DNA of 64,000 bases, taken from Akkermansia muciniphila (GTDB taxonomy: Bacteria > Verrucomicrobiota > Verrucomicrobiia > Verrucomicrobiales > DEV007). Made by a program: the position numbers and the translations under genes. Shown piece by piece: positions 37,554-46,186 of this stretch (position 1 is its first letter; each line of letters opens with the position of its first letter). The notes beneath the pieces are model-generated. The model did not search any database. It saw only the letters and a list, made by a program, of their open reading frames with translations, and was not told the DNA's origin. Where the stretch lies: the NCBI GenBank assembly GCA_945883495.1, contig CAMCXS010000012.1, forward strand, positions 28,070 to 92,069, written 5' to 3'.

Positions 37554-37957
37554 CCGAGCCCGATAACAACTCAGCGCTGCAGGACAGAATGGAGCGACTC
37601 GGCATCTTTGAAGAGGATCTTCAGGAAAAGTTCGTGCTCGGTTCCGGCCCGGGCGGACAGAAAATCAACAAAACAGCCTCTTGTGTCTTCCTCAAGCATC
37701 TCCCGAGCGGAACGCACGTGAAGTGTCAGGAGAACAGGTCGCGCACAGCGAACCGTCAACGGGCCCGCGAGTTGCTCTGCGATTTCATCGAATCCGGCGT
37801 CCGGGCGGAGGAAACCGAGGAAGTCCAGGCCAAAGAAAAAGAGCGGCGCCGCAATCGCAAACCCAGCGCCCGAGCCAAACGTCGCAACCTGGAAACAAAA
37901 CGCCGGCGCTCCGAAGTGAAGCGCCGGCGCGAGAAACCGCCTGAGGACGGAGATTGA
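37550..37957 (+). CDS. peptide chain release factor-like protein (GGQ domain only)
   Basis: 135 residues with a class I release factor catalytic domain and no codon-recognition domains. GSGPGGQKINKTASCVFLKH carries the GGQ motif at residues 35-37, followed by GTHVKCQENRSRTANRQRAREL and a strongly basic tail (about 95-130, rich in Arg/Lys). Family relatives (ArfB/YaeJ, mitochondrial ICT1 and MTRFR) hydrolyse peptidyl-tRNA on stalled ribosomes, and the basic tail fits insertion into an empty mRNA channel. Translation is coupled to ftsB through an ATGA overlap. Stalled-ribosome rescue is inferred from architecture. Confidence 0.85.
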   Translation: MTEPDNNSALQDRMERLGIFEEDLQEKFVLGSGPGGQKINKTASCVFLKHLPSGTHVKCQENRSRTANRQRARELLCDFIESGVRAEETEEVQAKEKERRRNRKPSARAKRRNLETKRRRSEVKRRREKPPEDGD

Positions 37958-37968
37958 AGAGGGCCGGG

Positions 37969-39555
37969 TTAGAACTCTGCCGAAGCTGCCAACTCGTCGA
38001 GATGGACCGGCTTATAACCACCGCGTGACTTGAAGTAGAGGAACAAGGCGATGTAGGCGATCAACATGATGGCCGGGAAAACCGCCATAGCGCCCAAGGC
38101 CTTCTGCTTGCTGTGTTCGCTGACGCTCTTGACCAACTCGCGAGCGGGTTCCTGTTTGTCCGCTGGCAGCTTGGTGATGAGTTCAGCGACCTTCGCATCA
38201 TCCACCGCTTCGTAGCGCAGCACTTCGTAGATCTTCTTGGCCGTCTTCGCCGTCACTTGACCATCGACAACCAAACCTTGGACGGCGGAAGCGATCTCCG
38301 GGCTGGCGGCCAACGCTTCTTGCTGGACCTTGGTTTGCAACACGCCGATGTATGGGAAGCCGAGGGTACCGACCGCCAACATCCCGATGCCGGAGAGCGC
38401 GTTGAGAGTAAGAGCACCGCCCTTCGGCGTTTGCTCGGACACCACTCCAAGCATGGTGGGCCAAAAGAAGGTTTTGCCGAACCCGTAAAGCGTGGCGGCG
38501 GCGAAGATGGCAGCCAAGCCATGCGCCCCGGACAGCCAAGTCAAGCCACCAATCGCCAAGACCGCGCTGACACAAAGCAATCCAAGCGGCTGAAGCGCGT
38601 GAACGATCGGGCCGGCTTGGAATCGCAGCACCATCATGATCGCTGACGTATAAACCAAAATCCAACCCGGGTGGAACTTCACGACCCCTTCCATGATCCC
38701 GGTGATCCAGCCATCCGTCCCGATCTCCGTGGTGGCGAGCGGGAGCATGATCAAGATGAGAACGAACAGGAGCGGACTGCCCAACTGCTTCGTATAAACG
38801 CCAAAGCCGACGACAATGCCAACGCCGACTAGCACCCAAACGATCTGCGGAATGGTCGGGAAGAAATCAATCAACTGCAGCGTCACCAGGAAACCGACGA
38901 CCAACGCGCCAAGAATCCCGAACTCACTGAGCATTTCTTTGTAGGAAACTCCAGCGGTCTCGCGTTCGCTTTTGGGGAATTCGAGCTTCACCAACAAGAA
39001 GAAGTAGATGAGAGCAGGCAGAGCAATCAAGCCTACCTTGACCACCCAGGGCACGGAGTCGATGAAAATCGTGATCAATCCGGCGATCACCAGCCCACCC
39101 GGCCACCCGGCGTGCAAGATGTTGAGCCACTTGGTCTTTTCCTTATTGAACATGGTGGCCACGAGCGGGTTGATGAACGCCTCAACCGTGCCATTGCCCA
39201 AAGCGAGGATCAGACTGCCCCAGAACAGCATCTGATAAGCCATCCCGGGATTGCCGCCCTTACTGATAAAATAGGCGGCCACGCCCATCACGGCCCAGAC
39301 CATGTGACCAATGAAGGCAAAAAACATCGCCGTCTTGTAGCCGATCCGGTCGATAATCAAGCTGAAGCCGATGATACTGACGGCGAAAGGCCAAATTCCA
39401 ATCCCAGCGAGCCGACCAGCTTGAGCAGGGTCCAGACCAAACTCGGCCGCCCAAGTGTTGATCAGGAACATTCGAGCAATGAACCCGAAGGCTGTGGTAA
39501 TCAGAGCGATAAAGCACCCCCAGAAGAGCGCCATGGACGGTTTTTGTTCAGACAT
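37969..39555 (-). CDS. MFS transporter
   Basis: 528 residues from the ATG at 39555 ([15 protein letters not shown]). About twelve hydrophobic segments are visible, with [11 protein letters not shown] between helices 2 and 3 corresponding to the MFS loop motif. A soluble stretch of about 90 residues (about 415-495, charged, [17 protein letters not shown] region) interrupts the last helices, which is longer than usual. The substrate cannot be read from the sequence. It converges with the release-factor-like gene. Confidence 0.85.
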   Translation of the reverse strand: MSEQKPSMALFWGCFIALITTAFGFIARMFLINTWAAEFGLDPAQAGRLAGIGIWPFAVSIIGFSLIIDRIGYKTAMFFAFIGHMVWAVMGVAAYFISKGGNPGMAYQMLFWGSLILALGNGTVEAFINPLVATMFNKEKTKWLNILHAGWPGGLVIAGLITIFIDSVPWVVKVGLIALPALIYFFLLVKLEFPKSERETAGVSYKEMLSEFGILGALVVGFLVTLQLIDFFPTIPQIVWVLVGVGIVVGFGVYTKQLGSPLLFVLILIMLPLATTEIGTDGWITGIMEGVVKFHPGWILVYTSAIMMVLRFQAGPIVHALQPLGLLCVSAVLAIGGLTWLSGAHGLAAIFAAATLYGFGKTFFWPTMLGVVSEQTPKGGALTLNALSGIGMLAVGTLGFPYIGVLQTKVQQEALAASPEIASAVQGLVVDGQVTAKTAKKIYEVLRYEAVDDAKVAELITKLPADKQEPARELVKSVSEHSKQKALGAMAVFPAIMLIAYIALFLYFKSRGGYKPVHLDELAASAEF

Positions 39556-39678
39556 GATTATTTTCAGGGATTGTGAAACCCAAACGCGGGCCTCTTCTCT
39601 TACCACGACCACACCGGGCAACAACACCAAAAAGTGTGCAGCCTTTAAGGTTTTTCCGCCTTTTCCGTCACGCCCCCG

Positions 39679-40536
39679 TCACTGGAAGACAACCGTCTTG
39701 TTCCGGTAGGTCAAAACCCGCCTCCGGACATGGGCCCACACCGCTCGCGCCAGGACGACTTTCTCCAGATCCTTCCCTTTCCGGACCAAGTCGGCCACCG
39801 TGTCCTGGTGCGTGACCGCCATCACGTCTTGGGCAATGATCGGCCCTTCATCCAGGTCGGCGGTTACATAGTGACTGGTCGCCCCCACGATTTTCACCCC
39901 ACGATCGTAGGCCTGATGGTAGGGCCGGGCTCCCACGAAGGCCGGAAGGAACGAATGATGGATGTTGATGACCTGATTCGGCATCTCCTCCACAAACTGA
40001 CTGCTTAGAATCTGCATGTAGCGCGCCAAAATCACGGTATCGACGCGGTGCTGCCGCAAGAGCCGGAGCTCCGCCGCCTCTTGCTGAGCCTTATCTCTCC
40101 CGTTCACCGCGAAGACGTGGTAGGGAATCTCGAACCGGTCCGCGACCCGCCGGAGGTCCTCGTGATTGCTGACGATAAGTGGAATCTCCATCTCCAGCTC
40201 GCCGCCTTCATGTCGGGCCAGAAGATCGTAAAGGCAATGGGAATCACGGGAAACAAAAATGGCTGCTCGTGGCCGGATGTCGGTAAAATGCAGGGCGCAT
40301 TGCAGGGGCGAGTAGGGCCTCGCCAAGTCGTTCACCGCTGCATCCAGTGCCTCACGAGGAATGAGAAAGCCGTTCAACTCCCACTCCAGGCGCATGAAGA
40401 AGACGTTCTCCGCCTTATCAACGTGTTCATCGAGGTCCACGATGTTGCCTCGATTGCGGTGAATAAAGTTGGAAACCTGGGCGACGATCCCAGGCTGATC
40501 CGGGCAAGAAAGAAGCAAGATCGCGTGCGAACTCAT
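39679..40536 (-). CDS. purU: formyltetrahydrofolate deformylase
   Basis: 285 residues from the ATG at 40536, where an ACT domain begins (ILLLSCPDQPGIVAQVSNFIHRN). The C-terminal formyltransferase-fold domain contains IPLIVSNHEDL, VILARYMQILS, INIHHSFLPAFVGARPYHQAY, GVKIVGATSHYVT and LDEGPIIAQDV. The conserved His of HHSFLP and the Asp of DEGPII are present. The enzyme hydrolyses 10-formyl-THF to formate and THF, which balances one-carbon pools and supplies formate for purine synthesis. purH lies about 1 kb away, but on the other strand. Confidence 0.94.
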   Translation of the reverse strand: MSSHAILLLSCPDQPGIVAQVSNFIHRNRGNIVDLDEHVDKAENVFFMRLEWELNGFLIPREALDAAVNDLARPYSPLQCALHFTDIRPRAAIFVSRDSHCLYDLLARHEGGELEMEIPLIVSNHEDLRRVADRFEIPYHVFAVNGRDKAQQEAAELRLLRQHRVDTVILARYMQILSSQFVEEMPNQVINIHHSFLPAFVGARPYHQAYDRGVKIVGATSHYVTADLDEGPIIAQDVMAVTHQDTVADLVRKGKDLEKVVLARAVWAHVRRRVLTYRNKTVVFQ

Positions 40537-40588
40537 GGCCTGCCAGTTGCGGCCACCGAGGCCAGACGCCACCAACGACAGCCCCAAA

Positions 40589-40670
40589 TGCTCGAGGGGG
40601 GACTCGAACCCCCACAGGTCGCCCTACAAGATCCTTAGTCTTGCGCGTCTACCAATTCCGCCACCCGAGC
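40589..40670 (-). tRNA. trnL(aag): tRNA-Leu, anticodon AAG
   Basis: An 82-base class II cloverleaf. The acceptor GCTCGGG/CTCGAGC has one G-U pair and discriminator A. The D-arm is GCG...CGC, the anticodon stem CAAGA/TCTTG has loop CTAAGGA, a 13-base variable arm includes an AGG/CCT stem, and the T-arm is GGGGG-TTCGAGT-CCCCC. Positions 34-36 read AAG, which would decode CTT (and CTC if A34 becomes inosine). The CCA end is not encoded. The AAG anticodon is rare for bacterial tRNA-Leu. Confidence 0.93.
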
Positions 40671-40691
40671 TTTCGGTTCCCAGAAGGTTTC

Positions 40692-40741
40692 CCTCCCAAG
40701 TCGTGGGAGGTGCATACTACCTCCCGAAGTCCAGGACGCAA
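40692..40741 (-). promoter_or_regulatory. promoter and leader hairpin of the tRNA-Leu gene
   Basis: On the minus strand TTGCGT (40741-40736) and TAGTAT (40719-40714) are separated by 16 bases, followed by a perfect 7-bp stem-loop CCTCCCA-CGACT-TGGGAGG (40710-40692) in the roughly 43-base leader of the tRNA. The hairpin could be an RNase processing site. Confidence 0.5.
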
Positions 40742-40755
40742 ACGGTTTCTACAAA

Positions 40756-41091
40756 TCACCACTCGGGATTTGCTTCCAAGATCGAACCGTCGGGCGCGGC
40801 CCACATCAACTGCCGGGAAGCGAGCCCCGCTTCTTGTAATGCGCTTTGATCCGCGTAGCCCAGATCCTCCACCGGCCCGCCGCAGGCTGGACAATGCCGT
40901 CTCGCCCAATCTGGGCGTTCCCCTCGGTCAAACGGATCGAGGCTGCCTCCCTCGATCCGGCCTACGGCATATTCAAGCTCCGCGCACCAGCCGATGACCA
41001 CGGAACAACGGCTGCACCGGATCATCACCAGAGGACCGGAATCGCAACAGGGACAGGGTTCCCTCCGGAAAAAATAGCCGGAATTCTTCAT
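40756..41091 (-). CDS. small zinc-ribbon protein
   Basis: 111 residues from the ATG at 41091 (MKNSGYFFRREPCPCCDSG). Two Cys clusters are visible: CPCC with CSRC about 20 residues later, and CPACGG near residue 77. These suggest one or two zinc ribbons. No enzymatic motif is recognised. It lies just upstream of the tRNA-Leu promoter on the same strand and is divergent from the small membrane protein gene. Function unknown. Confidence 0.6.
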   Translation of the reverse strand: MKNSGYFFRREPCPCCDSGPLVMIRCSRCSVVIGWCAELEYAVGRIEGGSLDPFDRGERPDWARRHCPACGGPVEDLGYADQSALQEAGLASRQLMWAAPDGSILEANPEW

Positions 41092-41186
41092 TGGGCCGCA
41101 ACCCTCTGGCGATTCTCCCGGCCCGCAACCGGCAATTCCGCCATTTCCCTTGAATGGAACCAAGGCTCGCTGAACCATGCGTGGCA

Positions 41187-41591
41187 ATGGCTTTCTTCCT
41201 GCGCACGCCCCATGGCATTCTGCTGACCTTCGGCTCCGCCCTCTTTGCGGTAGCGCTCTTCACCATGCTCGATGCCGGGCGACGTCCCCGGCTCGAAGCC
41301 CTCGTCTTCCCGACTGGTGCTGGGGACCGGGACTTTTACCAGCCGACAGCCGACCTGAGCCTTGCATCCGATTTTGTCCGCGCCGGGGGGCACTCTTATC
41401 GCCCCGCCCGGCTCAAGCCGATTCAGGTGGCCGACATCAAAATGGTGCTGGCTAGGTTGGACGACAGCGGCACCGTTCGCCTTTATCGCCGCTCCGGCAC
41501 CGAAACTCAAGCGGGGCAAGGCGATGTTCTTCACCTGAAGTTGGGCTCTGAACACTATCTCCCCCTCAGTCCAGCTCCGGCAGAGCCGTGA
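41187..41591 (+). CDS. small membrane-anchored protein of unknown function
   Basis: 134 residues from the ATG at 41187. One N-terminal hydrophobic segment (about 9-28, HGILLTFGSALFAVALFTML) is followed by a soluble domain with no motif I recognise (PIQVADIKMVLARLDDSGTVRLYRR). It ends 53 bases before purH, so it may be cotranscribed with it. The reading frame has codon usage similar to its neighbours, and no longer ORF competes on the other strand. Confidence 0.6.
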   Translation: MAFFLRTPHGILLTFGSALFAVALFTMLDAGRRPRLEALVFPTGAGDRDFYQPTADLSLASDFVRAGGHSYRPARLKPIQVADIKMVLARLDDSGTVRLYRRSGTETQAGQGDVLHLKLGSEHYLPLSPAPAEP

Positions 41592-41644
41592 CATTTGAGC
41601 TTGAACGGTCCGGTGTCCCGGGGAAGGGTCCGGGCGCCCAGCCA

Positions 41645-43195
41645 ATGAGCACACCCCGCGCCCTCGTCTCTGTATCGAACAAAACCGGCCTAAGCGCTTT
41701 CGTCCAAGGTCTCCACGAACTCGGGTTCGAAATCCTCTCCACCGGAGGCACCGCTTCCTCCCTGCGCGAAGCGGGTATCCCGGTCACCGACGTCGCGGAT
41801 TACACCGGCTTTCCCGAGTTGTTTGAGGGACGAGTCAAGACGCTTCACCCGAAGATCCACGGGGGCCTCCTTTACAAAAGAGAGTCTAAGGATCACGCCA
41901 AGCAGGCAGTCGATCACGGAATCGACGCCATCGACGTGGTCGTGGTCAATCTTTACCCCTTCGAGGAGACCATCGCCCGTCCCGGCGTGACGTTGGAGGA
42001 AGCCGTCGAACAGATCGACATCGGAGGGCCTTCGCTCCTGCGTTCCGCCGCCAAGAATCACCGCTCGGTCACCGTGATCACTGATCCTGGAGATTATGAT
42101 GCCGTGCTCACTGAGTTGCGGGACAGCAAGGGACAGACGTCGCTTAAGACTCGCGAGGCGTTGGCGATTAAGGTCTTCCAACTTACTTCCGCCTACGACC
42201 GCGCTATTGCCGGTTACCTGAACAAATCGCAGACCACCCAGGGCGTTTTCAGCATAAGCTTGCCCTTGGATCGCAAACTCCGCCACGGCGAGAACCCGCA
42301 CCAGGAAGCGGTCCTCTACGGCAGGTTCAGCGAGTTCTACGAACAGCTCAGCGGCAAGGAGTTGAGCTACACCAACGTCCTCGACATCGCCGCAGGGGGC
42401 GAGCTCATCAGCGAATTCCGCCGCCCTGCCGTGGCCATCCTCAAGCACACCAATCCCTGCGGCGTTGGCCTGGCCATTGGCGACGAAGAGGACATCCGCG
42501 ACGCTTGGGAGAAGGCCTACGAGACCGACCGACAAGCCCCGTTCGGCGGAGTCATCGTCTGCAACCGTCCCTTCACGGAAAGCCTCGCCCGGGTGGTGTC
42601 GGAGATCTTCACGGATGTTATCATCGCACCAGAGTTCGAAACCGAGGCACGGGCGATTTTGCAGCGCAAGAAGAACTTGCGTCTCATCCGCATGGCCAGC
42701 ACCAAGGTCAAAGAAGCTTTGAAACTACCGATCATCCGTTCCGCGACCGGTGGCCTGATGGTCATGGATAGCGACCCCATCGCCCTAGGCACCGAAGAAA
42801 TGGAAAAGCGCGTCGTCACGAAGCGCCCCCCCACCGCGGATGAACTCGAAGCGATGCGCTTCGCCTGGAGAGTGGCCAAACACGTGAAATCGAATGCGAT
42901 TGTCTTCAGCACCAAGGACCGTACTCTGGGCATCGGCGCTGGGCAGATGTCCCGCGTCGATTCCTGCCGGATCGCGGTTTGGAAGGCCCAGGAAGCCGGA
43001 CTAAGCTTGCAAGGTAGCGTGGTGGCCAGCGACGCCATGTTCCCCTTCCCCGACGGATTGGTCGCAGCTGCCACCGCCGGAGCCACGGCCGCGATCCAGC
43101 CAGGCGGCTCTGTGAAAGACTCCGACGTTATCTCGGCGGCCGATCAGCACGATATGGCCATGGTCTTCACCGGGCATCGCCATTTCCTCCATTGA
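41645..43195 (+). CDS. purH: bifunctional AICAR transformylase / IMP cyclohydrolase
   Basis: 516 residues from the ATG at 41645 (MSTPRALVSVSNKTGL). The N-terminal MGS-like cyclohydrolase domain (about 1-195) shows EILSTGGTASSLREAGIPV, RVKTLHPKIHGGLL and VVNLYPFEET. The C-terminal AICARFT domain shows RHGENPHQEA, AVAILKHTNPCGVG, APFGGVIVCNRP, GAGQMSRVDSCR and GHRHFLH. The Lys-His of KHTNPCG is the conserved transformylase catalytic pair. It carries out the last two steps of purine synthesis, using 10-formyl-THF. Length is normal for the family. Confidence 0.96.
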   Translation: MSTPRALVSVSNKTGLSAFVQGLHELGFEILSTGGTASSLREAGIPVTDVADYTGFPELFEGRVKTLHPKIHGGLLYKRESKDHAKQAVDHGIDAIDVVVVNLYPFEETIARPGVTLEEAVEQIDIGGPSLLRSAAKNHRSVTVITDPGDYDAVLTELRDSKGQTSLKTREALAIKVFQLTSAYDRAIAGYLNKSQTTQGVFSISLPLDRKLRHGENPHQEAVLYGRFSEFYEQLSGKELSYTNVLDIAAGGELISEFRRPAVAILKHTNPCGVGLAIGDEEDIRDAWEKAYETDRQAPFGGVIVCNRPFTESLARVVSEIFTDVIIAPEFETEARAILQRKKNLRLIRMASTKVKEALKLPIIRSATGGLMVMDSDPIALGTEEMEKRVVTKRPPTADELEAMRFAWRVAKHVKSNAIVFSTKDRTLGIGAGQMSRVDSCRIAVWKAQEAGLSLQGSVVASDAMFPFPDGLVAAATAGATAAIQPGGSVKDSDVISAADQHDMAMVFTGHRHFLH

Positions 43196-43242
43196 TCCAC
43201 GATTGCTGGCGCAACTGGAGTCTCCAGGTGCGTCTTCCGCCC

Positions 43243-43869
43243 ATGCGTTTCCGGGAGATTGCTAAGTTGGGAGTCGTCACGCTAGCTCTCTCGGGCTTGG
43301 CCGCCTGCGTCCAAACCACCGCATCCTATCAAGCTCCCGGATTCACCCCTTCTCTCCTCGCCGTCCGCGGTGTCCGGCTCGGCCCTCTGGAAAGCGATGC
43401 TCCTGGACCGAACCTGGGATCGCGAGACGAAGCGGAACTGATTTCCACCCTCTTCAATCAGCTCTCGAAGAATCGCAAAGTGTTTATCACCCGATCGCCA
43501 CAAGGTTTTCTCCTCAACACAACCTTAACCCGGAATGACGTCGATCGCTGGATCAGTCAAGATTGCCAGAGCTTCGAAGAGCCGGTTTACAACGACGACG
43601 GCGAGGTCGTGGGATGCGTGACCCGCCGAACCTTTACAACCGAGTCCCACGCGCGCCGCTCGATCGAGGCTAACTTTGAGTTGATCGAACCAGCCAACGG
43701 CAAAGTCGCATGGGCTTGGTCGGGGGCTACCAGCCAAGAGAGCAGCCGCAGCAACCAGTCGGACTGTTGCTACCCAGCGCCGCCCCGTTTTCCGGAACCA
43801 CCCGCGGTGCGGGAGGTGGCCGGATCTCTGATGCGCACGGCAGCCCGCAAACTCAGCGCAGGACGCTGA
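43243..43869 (+). CDS. lipoprotein of unknown function
   Basis: 208 residues from the ATG at 43243, which gives a type II signal peptide with lipobox LAAC (RFREIAKLGVVTLALSGLAAC). The mature part holds an alternating pattern compatible with a beta sandwich and a cluster of Cys residues (DCQSFEEP, VGCVTRR, SDCCYPAPP). No family was recognised. It starts 47 bases after purH. Confidence 0.7.
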   Translation: MRFREIAKLGVVTLALSGLAACVQTTASYQAPGFTPSLLAVRGVRLGPLESDAPGPNLGSRDEAELISTLFNQLSKNRKVFITRSPQGFLLNTTLTRNDVDRWISQDCQSFEEPVYNDDGEVVGCVTRRTFTTESHARRSIEANFELIEPANGKVAWAWSGATSQESSRSNQSDCCYPAPPRFPEPPAVREVAGSLMRTAARKLSAGR

Positions 43870-44034
43870 AAGGTCCGGGAAGCCAGACATTTCCTGCCGC
43901 AGTCCGATTTTTCTTTTCGGTTTCGAATTCTCGAATAATATCGTGAGAATTTCGGATCCGGACATCCGTTGATGGGTGAAGGCTCCGCTCTCCAACACTC
44001 ACAAACCCATCTGGGCTTCAATCGTCGATTGAAC

Positions 44035-46146
44035 ATGAAAAAACTCGCAACCCTCGCACTGACAGGCGCACTAGCCTCCACCCTAATCGGCGGAGAAATG
44101 CGTGCCTGGACAAACGCCCAAGGCAACAAGGTCAACGCTGAAATGGTCGGCCTCCAAGCCGGTAAAGTCCTATTGAAGTTGGAGTCGGGCAAAACGGTTC
44201 CCTTCCCGATCGAGAATCTCAGCCCCGCCGATCAGGAGTTCATCCGAGGGAACGCCCCGGTCGATACCATGACCGCCGCCAAGCAAATCGACGCGTTGGT
44301 GATGAACAAACTCAAGACCTCCTATGCCGAGATCAAGAAAAACTGGGAAGCGGCCAAAGTCGGCACCAAGCAGAAAGAGGAGTTGGAGTTCCTGGTGAAA
44401 ATGACTTGGCCGACGGAACGCACCTCCGATGAACAATTTCTTCGCCGTATCTATCTCGACATCGCGGGGCGGATTCCCACCTACGCCGAGACGGTAGCCT
44501 TCCTCGATAGCCGTGATGCTAATAAGCGCGCCAAACTCATCGATCAGCTGCTCGAATCAGATGCCTTCACGAGTAATTTCTTCAACTTTCTCTCCGACCT
44601 CTTCCGGATCCGGGAGGGCATTTCTCTGAATGACAGCCGAGGAATCAAGGTCGGCGCCTATGCTGACTGGATGAAGGATCAAGTCCGCAGCAATCGCCCA
44701 TGGGACGAATGGGTCCGTGATCTCCTGACTGCTCAGGGATTCTATTGGGACAATCCGGCGACCGGCTACATGCTGACCGACCAAGGGATGCCCCTTTGCA
44801 ACCTTTCGAACAATTTCACCGTTTTTGCGGGCACGGAGATTACGTGCGCTCAATGCCACGATCACCCGTTCGAGGAGGTCTTCCAGATGGACTTCTTTAA
44901 AATGGCGGCATTTTTCGGCGGCACGAATCTCCGCGCCGGTGGACAGACGCCCGAAGCCAAGGCTGCGCGTGATGCACTCCGAAACTATGAAGGACAGTGG
45001 AAAACGGAGAATGCAAAGGCGGATCGCGTTCCCCGCTTCCCGCAGGACCTTCAGGATCTGCTCCGGGCCTACGACTACCACGTCACCGATGCCTCAGAAG
45101 GCAAGGTGCAACTCCCGCACGACTATAAATACGACGACGCGAAGCCCAATGAATGGGTAGCTCCGTCCACCTACTTTGGATCCGAAGTCGATCTCGAGAA
45201 GTTCAAGAATCCCCGTCAAGCTTTCGCCTCTTGGCTGACCGCTAAGGATCACCCGCGCTTCACGGTCAACATCGTGAATCGCCTGTGGAAGCAATGCTTC
45301 GGTCTTGGCCAAATTGAGCCGGTCTACAATATTCCGGGTCACTTAGATGGCCAGGCGCAAAACATTGAGTTGGTTAAGTATCTGGAGCAGCTGATGAAGG
45401 ACCTGAACTACGACATCAAGGGCTTCCTTCGCGTGATTTACAATACGGAGACCTATCAGCGCGAAGCCAATCACCACTCTCCGACAATGGCTCAAATCGA
45501 CCAGGGTGAATACCACTTCCCATCTCCGGTGCTCCGCCGAATGAGCGCCGAGCAGATGTGGGACTCGTTGGTAGCGCTGACCACTGACACCCCAGAAATG
45601 ATGTCTAACCGCTTGCTTGAAGCGTATCGAGAGTTCATGCACACGGATTGGAGCGCCGTTCCCTACGAAGAGCTGATGAAGAAGAAGCGCGACGAGTTCC
45701 GCTCGCTCGGCTCCGTGACCGGTGGCGGCTCTGATATGATGATGATGGGAGGAGGAGGCGGTGGGCGCCGCGTCGACGATCTCTTGGTGCGCGCTTCCGA
45801 GCGCCGTCTTCCAGAGAACGTCAATCACATGATGTTCGCGTTCGGACAGTCCGATAAACTAATCATTGAGAATTCGAACCGTGTTGGGTCCGTTCCCCAA
45901 GTGATGTTCCTGCTCAACGGAGAGCTCACCAACAAGATCATGACCCGCCCGGACATCGCGATTACCAACAATGCGAAAAAGGGCAAGAGCCAATCCGAAG
46001 GTTCGACCGTCGTCTACCTCAGCATTCTCAACCGCAAGCCCAACGCCGCGGAGTTGATGGAAGCCAAGAACTTGGTAAACGGCGATGACTACTCCGACCT
46101 TATCTGGGCATTGCTGAACTCGCGCGAGTTCATGTTCATCCAATAG
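44035..46146 (+). CDS. SHD1 / DUF1549 / DUF1553 protein
   Basis: 703 residues from the ATG at 44035. A signal peptide (MKKLATLALTGALASTLIGG) is followed by an SLA1-homology-1-like domain (about 22-75, RAWTNAQGNKVNAEMVGLQAG and ENLSPADQEFI). DUF1549 (about 125-310) contains a haem-type CAQCHDH motif (Cys271, Cys274, His275), and DUF1553 (about 380-690) contains NRLWKQCFGLGQIEPV. It lacks the separate PSCyt1 domain of its paralogue at 24845-27307. A Met/Gly-rich insert (SDMMMMGGGGGGR) lies near residue 570. It forms an operon with the DUF1501 gene 40 bases downstream. Confidence 0.88.
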   Translation: MKKLATLALTGALASTLIGGEMRAWTNAQGNKVNAEMVGLQAGKVLLKLESGKTVPFPIENLSPADQEFIRGNAPVDTMTAAKQIDALVMNKLKTSYAEIKKNWEAAKVGTKQKEELEFLVKMTWPTERTSDEQFLRRIYLDIAGRIPTYAETVAFLDSRDANKRAKLIDQLLESDAFTSNFFNFLSDLFRIREGISLNDSRGIKVGAYADWMKDQVRSNRPWDEWVRDLLTAQGFYWDNPATGYMLTDQGMPLCNLSNNFTVFAGTEITCAQCHDHPFEEVFQMDFFKMAAFFGGTNLRAGGQTPEAKAARDALRNYEGQWKTENAKADRVPRFPQDLQDLLRAYDYHVTDASEGKVQLPHDYKYDDAKPNEWVAPSTYFGSEVDLEKFKNPRQAFASWLTAKDHPRFTVNIVNRLWKQCFGLGQIEPVYNIPGHLDGQAQNIELVKYLEQLMKDLNYDIKGFLRVIYNTETYQREANHHSPTMAQIDQGEYHFPSPVLRRMSAEQMWDSLVALTTDTPEMMSNRLLEAYREFMHTDWSAVPYEELMKKKRDEFRSLGSVTGGGSDMMMMGGGGGGRRVDDLLVRASERRLPENVNHMMFAFGQSDKLIIENSNRVGSVPQVMFLLNGELTNKIMTRPDIAITNNAKKGKSQSEGSTVVYLSILNRKPNAAELMEAKNLVNGDDYSDLIWALLNSREFMFIQ

Positions 46147-46186
46147 TTTTCCGAGCCACCAATCCGCAACCTGATCTCAATCAATA

